Below, in pieces: positions 9,327 through 19,067 of a DNA stretch of 64,000 nt. The notes beneath the pieces were generated by a model that saw only the letters and a list, made by a program, of their open reading frames with translations, was not told the origin of the DNA and did no database searches. How positions within the stretch are numbered: position 1 is the first letter of the stretch; every line of letters begins with the position of its first letter. Source of the DNA: Eubacteriaceae bacterium (GTDB taxonomy: Bacteria > Bacillota > Clostridia > Lachnospirales > Lachnospiraceae); assembly GCA_910574015.1 (NCBI GenBank), contig CAJSYQ010000013.1, positions 23,061-87,060 on the forward strand. The letters run 5' to 3'. Both the position numbers and the translations under genes were made by a program.

Positions 9327-10129
9327 CTATTCTGGATGAGCTCGCCGGGCATGCCCGGGAGCGGACAGAGGAGGCGAAAAGAAGGATACCGCCAGAGTTG
9401 GTGAGGCGGCAGGCGCTTTCTCTTCCCCGGGGGACATTTTCCTTTCAGCAGGCTTTAAATAAGGAAGGACTTTCCTTTATCTGTGAATGTAAAAAGGCGT
9501 CGCCCTCCAAGGGCATCATCGCAGAGGATTTCCCATACCTGCAGATTGCGGCAGAATATGAGGCGGCGGGGGCCGACGCCATCTCCGTTCTGACGGAGCC
9601 CAAATGGTTTCTCGGGAGCGACCAGTATCTCCGGGAGATCGCAGCCCGTGTATCGATACCGTGCCTGCGGAAGGATTTTACAGTGGATGAGTATATGATC
9701 TATGAGGCGAAGCTCCTCGGCGCATCCGCTGTCCTGCTGATCTGCTCTATCCTGAGCCGGGAACAGATCAGGGAATATCTCGGTCTCTGTGATGAGCTGG
9801 GGCTCTCGGCACTGGTGGAGGCCCATGACGGGACGGAAGTACAGACGGCGGTGGACGCCGGGGCGCGGATCATCGGTGTAAACAACCGGAATCTTAAAGA
9901 TTTCTCGGTGGATGTGGGCAGGAGCCGGGAACTACGGGATCAGATTCCGCAGGATGTATTGTTTGTAGCGGAGAGCGGCATCTCGCAGGCCGGCGACCTC
10001 CCGTCTCTTGTGTCGGCGGGAGTCGACGCTGTACTGATTGGGGAGGCGCTGATGAGATCGGAAGATAAGAGGGCAAGGCTGGCAGAATTTGCAGCCGCGT
10101 CCCGTTCGGTCATAGATGCAGAATTGTAA
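9323..10129 (+). CDS. trpC: Indole-3-glycerol phosphate synthase
   Basis: This 268-residue TIM-barrel enzyme closes the indole ring to give indole-3-glycerol phosphate. Signature segments '[13 protein letters not shown]', '[15 protein letters not shown]', '[10 protein letters not shown]' and 'VAESGI' are present. The protein is a single IGPS domain with no fused PRA isomerase. The gene overlaps trpD by 4 bp. The next gene is trpB, so the trpF step that normally supplies this enzyme is not encoded in the operon. Confidence 0.95.
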   Translation: MTILDELAGHARERTEEAKRRIPPELVRRQALSLPRGTFSFQQALNKEGLSFICECKKASPSKGIIAEDFPYLQIAAEYEAAGADAISVLTEPKWFLGSDQYLREIAARVSIPCLRKDFTVDEYMIYEAKLLGASAVLLICSILSREQIREYLGLCDELGLSALVEAHDGTEVQTAVDAGARIIGVNNRNLKDFSVDVGRSRELRDQIPQDVLFVAESGISQAGDLPSLVSAGVDAVLIGEALMRSEDKRARLAEFAAASRSVIDAEL

Positions 10130-10166
10130 AGAAAGGTGCAGGAAAGCTGCGCGATTGGAGGATATT

Positions 10167-11357
10167 ATGACAAATAAAAGAGGACGCTTTGGTATCCACG
10201 GGGGACAGTATATCCCCGAGACACTGATGAATGCGGTGATCGAGCTGGAAGAAGCGTATCATAAGTTCAAAGCGGATCCCAAATTTAACCGGGAACTGAA
10301 CACACTGCTGAATGAATATGCGGGGAGACCCTCCCGGCTGTATTTTGCCGGGAAGATGACTAGAGATCTGGGTGGAGCGAAGATTTATCTCAAGCGGGAG
10401 GATCTGAACCATACCGGATCACACAAGATCAATAATGTTCTGGGGCAGGCGCTGCTGGCCAAAAAGATGGGGAAGACCCGTCTGATCGCAGAGACCGGGG
10501 CGGGGCAGCATGGGGTTGCCACAGCCACCGCGGCGGCGCTTCTGGGGATGGAGTGTGTTGTCTTTATGGGAGAGGAGGACACTGTCCGCCAGGCGCTGAA
10601 TGTCTACCGCATGCGGCTTTTGGGAGCGGAGGTGGTCACAGTGAAAACCGGGACGGCAACGCTGAAAGATGCCGTGTCGGAGGCAATGCGGGAATGGACA
10701 TCCCGGATCAGTGACACTCATTACTGCCTTGGCTCCGTGATGGGGCCGCATCCATTTCCCATGATCGTCCGGGATTTCCAGTCCTTTATCTCCAAAGAGA
10801 CAAAGGAACAGCTTCTTGCCAGAGAGGGCAGGCTTCCAGACGCCGTGGTGGCCTGCGTCGGCGGTGGGTCCAATGCCATGGGGAGTTTCTATCATTTTAT
10901 AGAGGATCGGGAGGTAAGGCTTATTGGCTGCGAGGCGGCGGGAAGGGGGATTGACACCTTTGAGACCGCTGCTACGGTGAATACGGGAAAGGTTGGTATC
11001 TTTCATGGAATGAAATCCTATTTCTGCCAGGATGAATACGGGCAGATTGCGCCGGTATACTCCATTTCCGCCGGATTGGATTATCCCGGCGTCGGACCGG
11101 AGCACGCTTATCTGCATGATACGGGACGGGCCGAATATGTCCCGGTGACGGATGAGGAGGCGGTGATGGCCTTTGAGTATCTGTCAAAGACGGAGGGGAT
11201 CATCCCCGCCATTGAGTCCGCCCACGCCGTCGCTCACGTTATCAAGATGGCGCCGGCCATGAGAGAGGATCAGATCATTGTTGTTACTATTTCCGGCAGG
11301 GGCGATAAGGATTGTGCCGCCATTGCCCGCTACAGAGGGGAGGATATCCATGAGTAA
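10167..11357 (+). CDS. trpB: Tryptophan synthase beta chain
   Basis: This 396-residue PLP enzyme condenses indole and serine to tryptophan. The PLP lysine is in '[14 protein letters not shown]', and '[12 protein letters not shown]' and the phosphate-binding '[10 protein letters not shown]' loop are intact. The ATG at 10167 follows GGAGGATATT; an in-frame upstream ATG at 10116 lies inside the trpC end and gives an atypical extension. The gene overlaps trpA by 8 bp, consistent with equal expression of the two subunits. Confidence 0.96.
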   Translation: MTNKRGRFGIHGGQYIPETLMNAVIELEEAYHKFKADPKFNRELNTLLNEYAGRPSRLYFAGKMTRDLGGAKIYLKREDLNHTGSHKINNVLGQALLAKKMGKTRLIAETGAGQHGVATATAAALLGMECVVFMGEEDTVRQALNVYRMRLLGAEVVTVKTGTATLKDAVSEAMREWTSRISDTHYCLGSVMGPHPFPMIVRDFQSFISKETKEQLLAREGRLPDAVVACVGGGSNAMGSFYHFIEDREVRLIGCEAAGRGIDTFETAATVNTGKVGIFHGMKSYFCQDEYGQIAPVYSISAGLDYPGVGPEHAYLHDTGRAEYVPVTDEEAVMAFEYLSKTEGIIPAIESAHAVAHVIKMAPAMREDQIIVVTISGRGDKDCAAIARYRGEDIHE

Positions 11358-12132
11358 CATTACGTCAGCCTTTGAAAATGGAAAGGCATTTATCCCGTTT
11401 ATAACCTGCGGTGATCCGGATCTGGAGACCACCGCGGCGGCTGTCCGCGCCGCCGTCCAGAACGGGGCGGATCTCATCGAGCTTGGCATTCCCTTTTCAG
11501 ATCCCACGGCAGAGGGACCAGTGATACAGGGGGCCAGTCTCAGGGCGCTGAAGGGCGGGGTCACTACGGATAAGATCTTCGGGCTGGTCCGGGAGCTGCG
11601 CAGGGATGTAACGGTGCCCTTTGTATTTATGACATATGCCAATGTGGTGTTTTCGTATGGGGCGGAGCGCTTTGCAGCCTCCTGCCAGGAGACAGGAGTG
11701 GACGGCATCCTTCTGCCGGATGTGCCTTTTGAGGAGAGGGAAGAATTCGCCTCGGTCTTTTATCCGTATGGTGTGGAACTGCTCTCTCTTATTGCGCCCA
11801 CTTCCGAGAACCGCATCGCCATGATCGCCAGAGAGGCGGAGGGTTTTTTGTATATCGTGTCCAGCCTTGGTGTGACGGGGACAAGAGAAGAGATTCGGAC
11901 AGATCTTGCTTCCATCGTGGAGGTTGTCCGGCAGAATACCAGCATTCCCTGCGCCATCGGTTTCGGCATCTCCACACCGGAACAGGCGGAGAAGATGGCG
12001 GGAATCTCGGATGGGGCCATCGTAGGGTCTGCCATCATTCAGATTTTTGAGAGATATGGAAAGGATGCGCCGGCATATGTGGGTGAGTATGTCCGGGAGA
12101 TGAAAGAAGCGGTGAGGCGGGGGAACGGTTGA
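11350..12132 (+). CDS. trpA: Tryptophan synthase alpha chain
   Basis: This 260-residue TIM-barrel subunit cleaves indole-3-glycerol phosphate and channels indole to TrpB. The catalytic Glu and Asp lie in '[15 protein letters not shown]'. The start ATG at 11350 sits inside the trpB end behind GAGGATATCC. It is the last gene of the operon; no clear terminator follows before the next promoter at 12151. Confidence 0.96.
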   Translation: MSNITSAFENGKAFIPFITCGDPDLETTAAAVRAAVQNGADLIELGIPFSDPTAEGPVIQGASLRALKGGVTTDKIFGLVRELRRDVTVPFVFMTYANVVFSYGAERFAASCQETGVDGILLPDVPFEEREEFASVFYPYGVELLSLIAPTSENRIAMIAREAEGFLYIVSSLGVTGTREEIRTDLASIVEVVRQNTSIPCAIGFGISTPEQAEKMAGISDGAIVGSAIIQIFERYGKDAPAYVGEYVREMKEAVRRGNG

Positions 12133-12150
12133 AATTAAAAACGGTTTCAG

Positions 12151-12179
12151 TTGAATCTTCGATATATCCATGTTACAAT
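12151..12179 (+). promoter_or_regulatory. Promoter of the Cys/His-repeat gene
   Basis: TTGAAT (12151-12156) and TACAAT (12174-12179) are separated by 17 bp. This near-consensus promoter lies 45 bp ahead of the start codon and makes the small secreted gene independent of the trp operon. Confidence 0.75.
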
Positions 12180-12224
12180 GGATAAAATTATATAGTTTTC
12201 CAGGAACAGGAGGTGACTGAGGAA

Positions 12225-12608
12225 ATGAAAAAAGCAGTTCTGATCTTTGCTGCCGTTCTTATGATCCTGCCATCGGCAGTGACAGCACAGGCGCACGGAC
12301 ATCACGGAAACGGTCATCATAGTACGGTGAAGAAAACATATGCTCCCTGTACTGTGTCGAGCTGTCATAAGACAGGCCAGCACAGACACAACAACAAATA
12401 TTATTGTGGAAGCTGCATCACCTACAGGCAGTGTACTGTGGCGGGCTGCCACAAGAATGGAAAACACAGGCACAAAGGGAAATGCTATTACGGGCATGCT
12501 TCCGGCGGCAGACGATACAGCCAATGCAGGGTGGTAAACTGCCGCAAGACAAGGAAACATAAGCACAATGGGAAGTACTATTATGGTCATTCCACGATCA
12601 GGCGGTAG
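12225..12608 (+). CDS. Secreted Cys/His-rich triple-repeat protein
   Basis: This 127-residue protein has a signal peptide (residues 1-22, ending in A-Q-A-H) and then three repeats of about 25-35 residues. Each follows the plan C-x-V-x-x-C-H/R-K-x-x-x-H-x-H-x-x-x-Y-Y-x-G ('CTVSSCHKTGQHRH', 'CTVAGCHKNGKHRH', 'CRVVNCRKTRKHKH'). The Cys and His spacing suggests metal binding or disulfide-linked modules outside the cell. The ATG at 12225 sits 8 bp after AGGAGGTGA. I know of similar uncharacterised proteins in Lachnospiraceae but of no established function. It has its own promoter and a terminator. Confidence 0.8.
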   Translation: MKKAVLIFAAVLMILPSAVTAQAHGHHGNGHHSTVKKTYAPCTVSSCHKTGQHRHNNKYYCGSCITYRQCTVAGCHKNGKHRHKGKCYYGHASGGRRYSQCRVVNCRKTRKHKHNGKYYYGHSTIRR

Positions 12609-12639
12609 ACCATCTGGCAGCTTGAACAGGAATCAATTC

Positions 12640-12683
12640 AAATATTTGTCTGTGTCCCAAGGGGTGCAGGCAAATATTTTTGT
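12640..12683 (+). terminator. Intrinsic terminator just upstream of the M60 protease start
   Basis: AAATATTTG (12640-12648) pairs with CAAATATTT (12671-12679), with inner CTG/CAG and CCC/GGG pairing, followed by a short T run. It ends only 20 bp before the next start codon, so the large protease gene is either transcribed by read-through or from a promoter overlapping this element. Confidence 0.75.
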
Positions 12684-12703
12684 ATCTTTATGAGGAGGTA
12701 ACT

Positions 12704-15700
12704 ATGAGACGCTGGATCGCAGTTTTCATGACGGCATGTCTGTCCCTGCAGACATGGACATATGCTGATACTCCGGTTTCTGCAGCCGGAACTACAGCAG
12801 TGCAGAGCGAGGAAACAAAAGAGACGGTTTCCAGAGCAGTAAGGGAAGGGATATCGCAGACAGAGTGCGCATTGGAGGTTGAGGTGCGCTCTTCGCTTTT
12901 ATTTCCTTTTCAGGGAAATGTAACCGTTAAGATAAGCAGCAATAAAACAGAGGAGCAGCAAAAGATTCTGGATTTCAAAAATACGGACGGCTCTTCGCAG
13001 ACCGCCCGATTTGATGTTCCCGAGGGAAATTATTCTATATCGGTTCAGGCCGGCCGGTTTGCGGGGTACTCCCAGACCGCAGTGGTCAAGAGGGGCTGGA
13101 TCTCAAAGGTGCAGGTCAGCCCGGTCAGAACGGAAACCGGCAGCAGTGCTGTTCCGGGCTGGATCCGACCCGGGGACTTTAACGGAGATAAGGTGATAGA
13201 CAGTAAGGACACCGATATCGTGCTTTCCACGCTCCGAAAGACTCCTGGGAGTGCAGCGGCTGACCTCAACGGGGACGGCAGTACGGATCTGGTGGATCTG
13301 CAGAATCTCGTTCAGAGCATCGATGAAAATCAGGTGTCCCATGTAGAGAAGCTTGGACTGCCAAGGAAGGTTCAGGCATCGGGGGAAACAACGGTAGAGG
13401 GCAGCATCCTTAACTTTATGAATGGAGAGGGCGACATTACCCTGAGACCTTTTGACCGGGAGAGCGCTATCTCAAAGGACAATCCGGCGGGACTGGAGTT
13501 CACACTTGCAGACCAGCATGTTCCGACGCCGAAAATCCAGGGAATTACTATACATGCACCGATGGAAGAAAAAGATGGCACCATTACCAGCGGTATAGCG
13601 GATGGAGAAGCGGTGGTGGTCTGTGAGGACGGAAAGGGAGGAGAACAGGAAACGGTATTTTCCCTTTCTGACGGGCAGGCGGCAGAAAAAACAGGAATCC
13701 GCAGGATGAGCAGGGCAGATGGAGCTAAGGTGTCCGCCGCCAGCCTCAGCGTGGACGCCAGCGGGGCTCTGGTTCTGGATTTTGGCACGCAGCTGGCAGT
13801 AAAAAGAGTTGTGATCCGCATTACCGGGACGAAGAAAACGGAGCCCCTGATCAATATAGCCAAGGTAGAATTTGTCAATAATATGGAGGACCGCATACCG
13901 GCGCCCCAGCTGGATATACCGACGGTAAATACACCGGTATCGGGGAACGAGTCGCTGACAGTTTCATGGAGCGCACAGCGGAACATAACCGGTTATGAGG
14001 TGTATGTGTCCAGTCAGGCCACGGGCGAGTCACAGATCCTCCGGGTGGCAAATACAAAGCATCTGATCACATCGATCAACGATAAGGAACTGAAGAATTT
14101 TGAAACATACCGGATCAAAGTCCGTTCTGTCAACGGGGACTGGAAGAGCCCCTGGTCAAAGGAAGTGACGGGGGTGCCAAAACCGCAGAAACTACCGGCC
14201 GCCCCGGATCATGTCAAGGCGGAGGGAGGGTACCGGTCCATTACGGTATCCTGGAAGGATATGGATGATGCCAGTGGGTATATGGTATTTTTCCGAAAAT
14301 CTTCCGATACGGATGCGGCTTATAAGCCGGTGGTAAAAGGTTTTCAGCCCGTCAAGGCGGGGACGGGAAGGCTGGAGGGAACGAAATATGTCATATCCGG
14401 ACTGGAAGACAACACCGAGTACTCTGTCTATGTAACCGGATGGAATGAGCTTGGCTGGGGAAAGGCTTCTCTTGTTTCCAAAGCATTTACAAAGAATACA
14501 GCGCCTCCGCAGCTCCCGAAGTATCGCCTGCTGAATACCTCAAGAGGAGAGGGAGTTCTGACGGCGCATATCCAGAATGCCGTATATGGCGGGAGCGGCG
14601 GCGCCCGGATGGTAGGGAGTCCGCTGGATACCACGGCAAACAGCGCTCTGGGACTGGTGGATGATAACTACGGTTCCTACTGGACCAAGACAGACTGGGA
14701 TGACGGTGTGGCATACCCTGCTGCATCCAAAGGAATGGTAGTGACACTGGACAATAATTATAAGATGAATTATATGACCTTTGCTGCAGCGGATATGAAA
14801 ACCGGTGTGAATACTGTCCGGGTCGGTTACTGGAGTAAAGAAGATAAGCAGGAGCAGACAGTGGGGGCACGGCTGATCGCTAAGACCGATGCGGGGAATA
14901 ATCCTTACTATATCGTGAAATTTGACAGGACCATTACGGCGGACCGGATACATCTGTGTCTTGGCAGAAGCTGGGGCGGCGCCGGGGATCTCGTTGTGGG
15001 TGAGATCCATTTTCACAAATATGATTCTCTGGAAGACGACATTATGGGACTGTACCAGGATGACATGCATACCACCCTGCGGGAGGATGTGACGGCATCG
15101 GTGATCGACGCACTGGAGCGCCGGCTGGAAACGGCGGACACAGAGAGCGGGGAGAAACATCCGCTGTACCAGGAATTAAAACTGGAATGTAAGACTGCCC
15201 GGGAAATACTGACGTCGGCGCTTGAACCGGCCCGCCGGGTAGAGAACCAGATCACAGCGGCGAAAGATACCCATCTGGGATTTGGCGGACTGAATTCTTG
15301 GCAGCCGCTTGGGAAAGCAGCCTATGCGGGTGAGAGCCTTCTTGTGTATGTGGGACATAATACGAAGAGGACAGGGGACGCAGCGGCGCTGAAGCTGGTG
15401 GTGACGCAGCATCATGCCGGATCTTCCGCAGTAATGAAAACCATGGATCTGAAAGTGGGGAGAAACGAGATCACGATTCCCCAGATAACCACAACGGATC
15501 AGGAACGGGGCGGCCAGCTCTATATCTCCTATACGGGGAACGACGCCGCAGACCAGTATGCCGTCCGCGTCAGCGGGGGCAGCAGCATTCCCGTGCTGAG
15601 CGTATATGGAAAGACAGGGGCGGCCAGGACGGAGGCCATACAGACCTATGTGAAGGAGCTGGAGACTCATGTCAAAACATTGGAGGAGAGCCACAGCAGA

Positions 15701-17941
15701 CAGCACACGGGGACTAAAAATGTAGATTACCCGTATGACAAAACCAACTGCATCTTAAATGCCACCGATATTATGATGAAGGAAATGATGTATTCACTCC
15801 CGGCGGAACAGGTATGGGCAGGTCTGGCAGGGGCAGAAGATAAAGCGGCCAAACTGGATCAGGCATTACAGGCGATGGAGAAAACCATGACCCTGTTTTA
15901 CCAGCACAAGGGACTGAGCGATTCTGCGGGAACGGAGAGAGGCAAAAACGCACTGCCGTCGCAGCATCTGAACATCCGCTATATGAGAATGTTTGCTGGG
16001 GCCTTTATGTATGCTGCTGGAAACCATATCGGAATTGAGTGGAGCTCCGCCACACTGGCCAGCGCCCCCAGTGACTGGTCTGGATTTGGCTGGGGCGTCG
16101 CCCATGAGATCGGCCACAATATCAACCAGGGCAGCTATGCTGTCGCTGAGGTTACCAATAACTATTTTGCCCAGCTGCTGACGAAGACGCCGGGCAGGAC
16201 GCGGTTTGATTATGCCAAGGTGTATGAAAAGGTAACATCCGGTACGGTGGGACGTTCTTCCAACGTGGCCACACAGCTTGCCCTGTACTGGCAGCTTCAT
16301 CTTGCCTATGATGACAACCCGGAGGACAAATATATATATGATAACTATGAGGATCAGTTTAACAATCTCTTCTTTGCCAGGGTGGACACCTATGCCAGAA
16401 ATCCTGCCAAGGCCCCGCAGGAGGGACTGAAGCTGAATGGCGGCGCGGACCAGAATCTGATGCGGCTGGCCTGCGCGGCGGCGGAGAAAAATATCCTTCC
16501 ATTTTTCCAGCGCTGGGGAATGGAGCCGGATGCGGCGACCATTACCTATGCACGGAAATATGGGGATGCTGAGACCAAAGCCCTCTATTATGTCAACGAT
16601 GCGGCAAGGGATTACCGCGCCGCACATCCAGGTGAGACCGGAACGGTAAAAGATCAGGATGCGGTTCAGGCATCCGCTGCGGCCAGGGGCGGCCAGGTGG
16701 AGATAACCATCCGCACAGACCGGGACGAGGACCTGATCCTGGGATATGAGATCAGCCGGAGCATGATCTCAAATGGGAAAAAGAAAACAGAAGTAGTAGG
16801 ATTCCAGCCGGTGGATACCGCCGCTCGGACAATCTATACCGATACGATCTATTCCATAAATAACAGAGTTATGGAATACGAGGTAAGGGCTGTGGATAAA
16901 TACCTGAACTATTCCAGACCAGCTGCCGCAGGTTCTACTAAGATCCAGACAGACGGCATACTGGATAAAACGGAGTGGACGGTGGAGACGGATATGACGT
17001 CGGCAGACGACATCGTCATGGAACCTGACACAGACGATCCGGACAGCGGTTATCACGCCGACCGGCCGGACAGCACAGAGGCAAAGAGGGTGCACAGCAT
17101 AGACCGCATTCTGGACGGAGACCGGACAGAAACCGGTACTTATCACGGTACCAGTAAGGGCACGGCGGTGATCACCATTGACATGCATCGGACGGAACAG
17201 GTCACCGCGCTGAAATATCTTGGCGACTCACTGGCGGAGGTTACCATAGAGGTCAGCCAGGACGGTGCGGAATGGACCGCAGTGAAAGAAAATGTCCGGG
17301 GCCTTGGGGGATCCGCCGAGAAGACCATCTGGTTTGACTCGGTAAAGGAAGGCGAGAGAGACCACTGGATCGGCACCTATGATGCCAGGTATGTGAGGCT
17401 TGCCATTTCCCATACAGGGAATATTGCTGTCAGGGAAATCGAGCTGTGCGGCCCCACCGGCGACAACGTGGAATTTATGGAGGCGGAATCGGGCCAGCCA
17501 GCCATCGGTGTACTGACGGCGGATTATAAATATGGAAGTCAGGCATCGGATGTTATAAAGAAGGGGTCCCTGATCTTTACCGGGACATATAAAGGCAATC
17601 CTGCCTATAACGTAGTAGTATTGTATGATACCGAGGGCAGCGTTATTGGTGCGAAAGGCGGAGAAACCCAGTCGGGACAGGTGATATTTGCCAGTGTTCC
17701 GGCACAGGGAAATCTTGGGGAGACATCAGAGGGGACCTGGGTATATTATGTGGAGCCGGGGCAGTGGGATGCCGCTGCACTGCAGAAGCTTCAGGGCGTG
17801 CGGGCAGAGCTGTACCGTGTAGACGACGCGTTGACACTGGAGGGCGAACGGATCGTCAGTGATACACAGATGATCTCCATACCCCATCAGATTCCGAACA
17901 TTACATTAACAAATGGAGGCAGAAGTGAAAAAGTGGATTAA
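12704..17941 (+). CDS. Secreted multidomain M60-type metallopeptidase with dockerin-like segment
   Basis: This 1745-residue protein has a signal peptide and no sortase motif or C-terminal membrane anchor. In order it shows: a dockerin-like segment (about 155-215) with two 12-residue calcium loops ('DFNGDKVIDSKD', 'DLNGDGSTDLVD'); two FN3-type domains (about 400-492 and 502-600); a discoidin-like region (about 628-775); a peptidase M60 (enhancin-like) domain with zinc motif HEIGH at 1134-1138 and likely third ligand Glu1149; and a C-terminal F5/8-type carbohydrate-binding region (about 1459-1585). M60 enzymes cleave O-glycosylated proteins such as mucins, and the accessory domains suggest glycan targeting. 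The ATG at 12704 follows GAGGAGG. The next gene overlaps its end by 17 bp. Confidence 0.88.
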   Translation: MRRWIAVFMTACLSLQTWTYADTPVSAAGTTAVQSEETKETVSRAVREGISQTECALEVEVRSSLLFPFQGNVTVKISSNKTEEQQKILDFKNTDGSSQTARFDVPEGNYSISVQAGRFAGYSQTAVVKRGWISKVQVSPVRTETGSSAVPGWIRPGDFNGDKVIDSKDTDIVLSTLRKTPGSAAADLNGDGSTDLVDLQNLVQSIDENQVSHVEKLGLPRKVQASGETTVEGSILNFMNGEGDITLRPFDRESAISKDNPAGLEFTLADQHVPTPKIQGITIHAPMEEKDGTITSGIADGEAVVVCEDGKGGEQETVFSLSDGQAAEKTGIRRMSRADGAKVSAASLSVDASGALVLDFGTQLAVKRVVIRITGTKKTEPLINIAKVEFVNNMEDRIPAPQLDIPTVNTPVSGNESLTVSWSAQRNITGYEVYVSSQATGESQILRVANTKHLITSINDKELKNFETYRIKVRSVNGDWKSPWSKEVTGVPKPQKLPAAPDHVKAEGGYRSITVSWKDMDDASGYMVFFRKSSDTDAAYKPVVKGFQPVKAGTGRLEGTKYVISGLEDNTEYSVYVTGWNELGWGKASLVSKAFTKNTAPPQLPKYRLLNTSRGEGVLTAHIQNAVYGGSGGARMVGSPLDTTANSALGLVDDNYGSYWTKTDWDDGVAYPAASKGMVVTLDNNYKMNYMTFAAADMKTGVNTVRVGYWSKEDKQEQTVGARLIAKTDAGNNPYYIVKFDRTITADRIHLCLGRSWGGAGDLVVGEIHFHKYDSLEDDIMGLYQDDMHTTLREDVTASVIDALERRLETADTESGEKHPLYQELKLECKTAREILTSALEPARRVENQITAAKDTHLGFGGLNSWQPLGKAAYAGESLLVYVGHNTKRTGDAAALKLVVTQHHAGSSAVMKTMDLKVGRNEITIPQITTTDQERGGQLYISYTGNDAADQYAVRVSGGSSIPVLSVYGKTGAARTEAIQTYVKELETHVKTLEESHSRQHTGTKNVDYPYDKTNCILNATDIMMKEMMYSLPAEQVWAGLAGAEDKAAKLDQALQAMEKTMTLFYQHKGLSDSAGTERGKNALPSQHLNIRYMRMFAGAFMYAAGNHIGIEWSSATLASAPSDWSGFGWGVAHEIGHNINQGSYAVAEVTNNYFAQLLTKTPGRTRFDYAKVYEKVTSGTVGRSSNVATQLALYWQLHLAYDDNPEDKYIYDNYEDQFNNLFFARVDTYARNPAKAPQEGLKLNGGADQNLMRLACAAAEKNILPFFQRWGMEPDAATITYARKYGDAETKALYYVNDAARDYRAAHPGETGTVKDQDAVQASAAARGGQVEITIRTDRDEDLILGYEISRSMISNGKKKTEVVGFQPVDTAARTIYTDTIYSINNRVMEYEVRAVDKYLNYSRPAAAGSTKIQTDGILDKTEWTVETDMTSADDIVMEPDTDDPDSGYHADRPDSTEAKRVHSIDRILDGDRTETGTYHGTSKGTAVITIDMHRTEQVTALKYLGDSLAEVTIEVSQDGAEWTAVKENVRGLGGSAEKTIWFDSVKEGERDHWIGTYDARYVRLAISHTGNIAVREIELCGPTGDNVEFMEAESGQPAIGVLTADYKYGSQASDVIKKGSLIFTGTYKGNPAYNVVVLYDTEGSVIGAKGGETQSGQVIFASVPAQGNLGETSEGTWVYYVEPGQWDAAALQKLQGVRAELYRVDDALTLEGERIVSDTQMISIPHQIPNITLTNGGRSEKVD

Positions 17942-19061
17942 TATTTTGGTGACAGCATTTGTTTTGATCATGGCAGTCCCTGCCGTTTCCCAGGCGGCAG
18001 AAAAGGCGGGCGGAACCCTTACGGCGGCGGGAAATAACGTCGCCGTGACGGTGACGCTCCCAGAGGGAAGGACAGAGGCCATCACGACACTGCGCCTGCA
18101 GCTGCGGGTATCTGTCGGCAGCGGCACCATGGATAAGCCGGCCTTTACCTTTGACCTTGCGGTGAAGAGCGCGGTGAGGGATGCGGACATCAGAAAAGAG
18201 AAAGACAATAGTTATACGATAGATATTATACTGTCCGGAAAGAAGGACCAGAAGATATTTCATACAAATGGAACCGTGAAAATCGGAACCGTCAGCTTAA
18301 AACCCACATCCGCCGCTTTTGCTGCCACCGTTGCTTTTGCTGGGAAAAGCGGCGCAGCCAGTGTGCCCACAGTGGATTATGTGGACAGCAGCGGATTGTC
18401 CGCCATAACGGTTCCCCTGGCCGGAACGAAGCCGGCAGAGGTGAAAAAAGCGGCGGCCCAGACATTTTCCTCAGTCAAACCAAAGCTGACCGTTTCTGTT
18501 AAAAATGGATCCAGAAAAGTAAGATTTGGATGGAAAAAGGTTTCTGGCGCCAGCGGATATCTTATATATCAGTACAATACAAAGACAAAGAAATATAAGA
18601 GGATAAAGACCATCACAGGGGAGAAGAAGCTCTCCTGGTCAAAAAATTTTTCCTGGGGGACAAAATATACCTTTAAACTCCGTGCCTTTCAAACTATGCC
18701 AGGCGGAGGAAAAACATATGGGAAGTACAGCTCTGCCGTAAAATCAGTAGTGCCGCCCTCGGCGGTAAAGAAATTTTCCGCGGAGTTCTGGAGCGTGGGC
18801 AAGGCCGGGCTTCTCTGGAAAAGAGTGCCGAAGGCGGGGGGTTACCAGATCTACCGCAGCGCGAAAAAGAAGGGGAAATATAAGCTTGCCCGGACCATCA
18901 GGAAGGGGAAGACAACCCGATGCACCAGCATTAAGCATAAGAAAGGGAAAACGTATTATTATAAGATCCGGGCCTATATAAAGCCCGCCGGGAAAAAGCG
19001 CGTATACAGTAAGTTCAGTGCAGTGAAAAAATATAAGAATACAGGAAAAAGGAAACGGTAA
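17925..19061 (+). CDS. Secreted protein with cohesin-like N-domain and two FN3-type modules
   Basis: This 378-residue protein has a signal peptide (about 1-25). Residues about 28-165 form a beta-rich domain whose layout resembles cohesin/CBM-type modules ('AGNNVAVTVTLPEGRTEAIT...', then 'GTVKIGTVSLKP'); this is a weak fold-level reading. Two Lys-rich fibronectin type III-like modules follow ('RKVRFGWKKVSGASGYLIYQ', 'GLLWKRVPKAGGYQIYRSAK'). The highly basic C-terminus may bind the cell wall or anionic glycans. I chose GTG at 17925 because GGAGGC precedes it and it gives the V-K-K-W start of the signal peptide; an in-frame ATG lies 12 bp upstream. It is translationally coupled to the M60 protease, which suggests joint function at the surface. 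Confidence 0.75.
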   Translation: MKKWINILVTAFVLIMAVPAVSQAAEKAGGTLTAAGNNVAVTVTLPEGRTEAITTLRLQLRVSVGSGTMDKPAFTFDLAVKSAVRDADIRKEKDNSYTIDIILSGKKDQKIFHTNGTVKIGTVSLKPTSAAFAATVAFAGKSGAASVPTVDYVDSSGLSAITVPLAGTKPAEVKKAAAQTFSSVKPKLTVSVKNGSRKVRFGWKKVSGASGYLIYQYNTKTKKYKRIKTITGEKKLSWSKNFSWGTKYTFKLRAFQTMPGGGKTYGKYSSAVKSVVPPSAVKKFSAEFWSVGKAGLLWKRVPKAGGYQIYRSAKKKGKYKLARTIRKGKTTRCTSIKHKKGKTYYYKIRAYIKPAGKKRVYSKFSAVKKYKNTGKRKR

Positions 19062-19067
19062 AGGATA

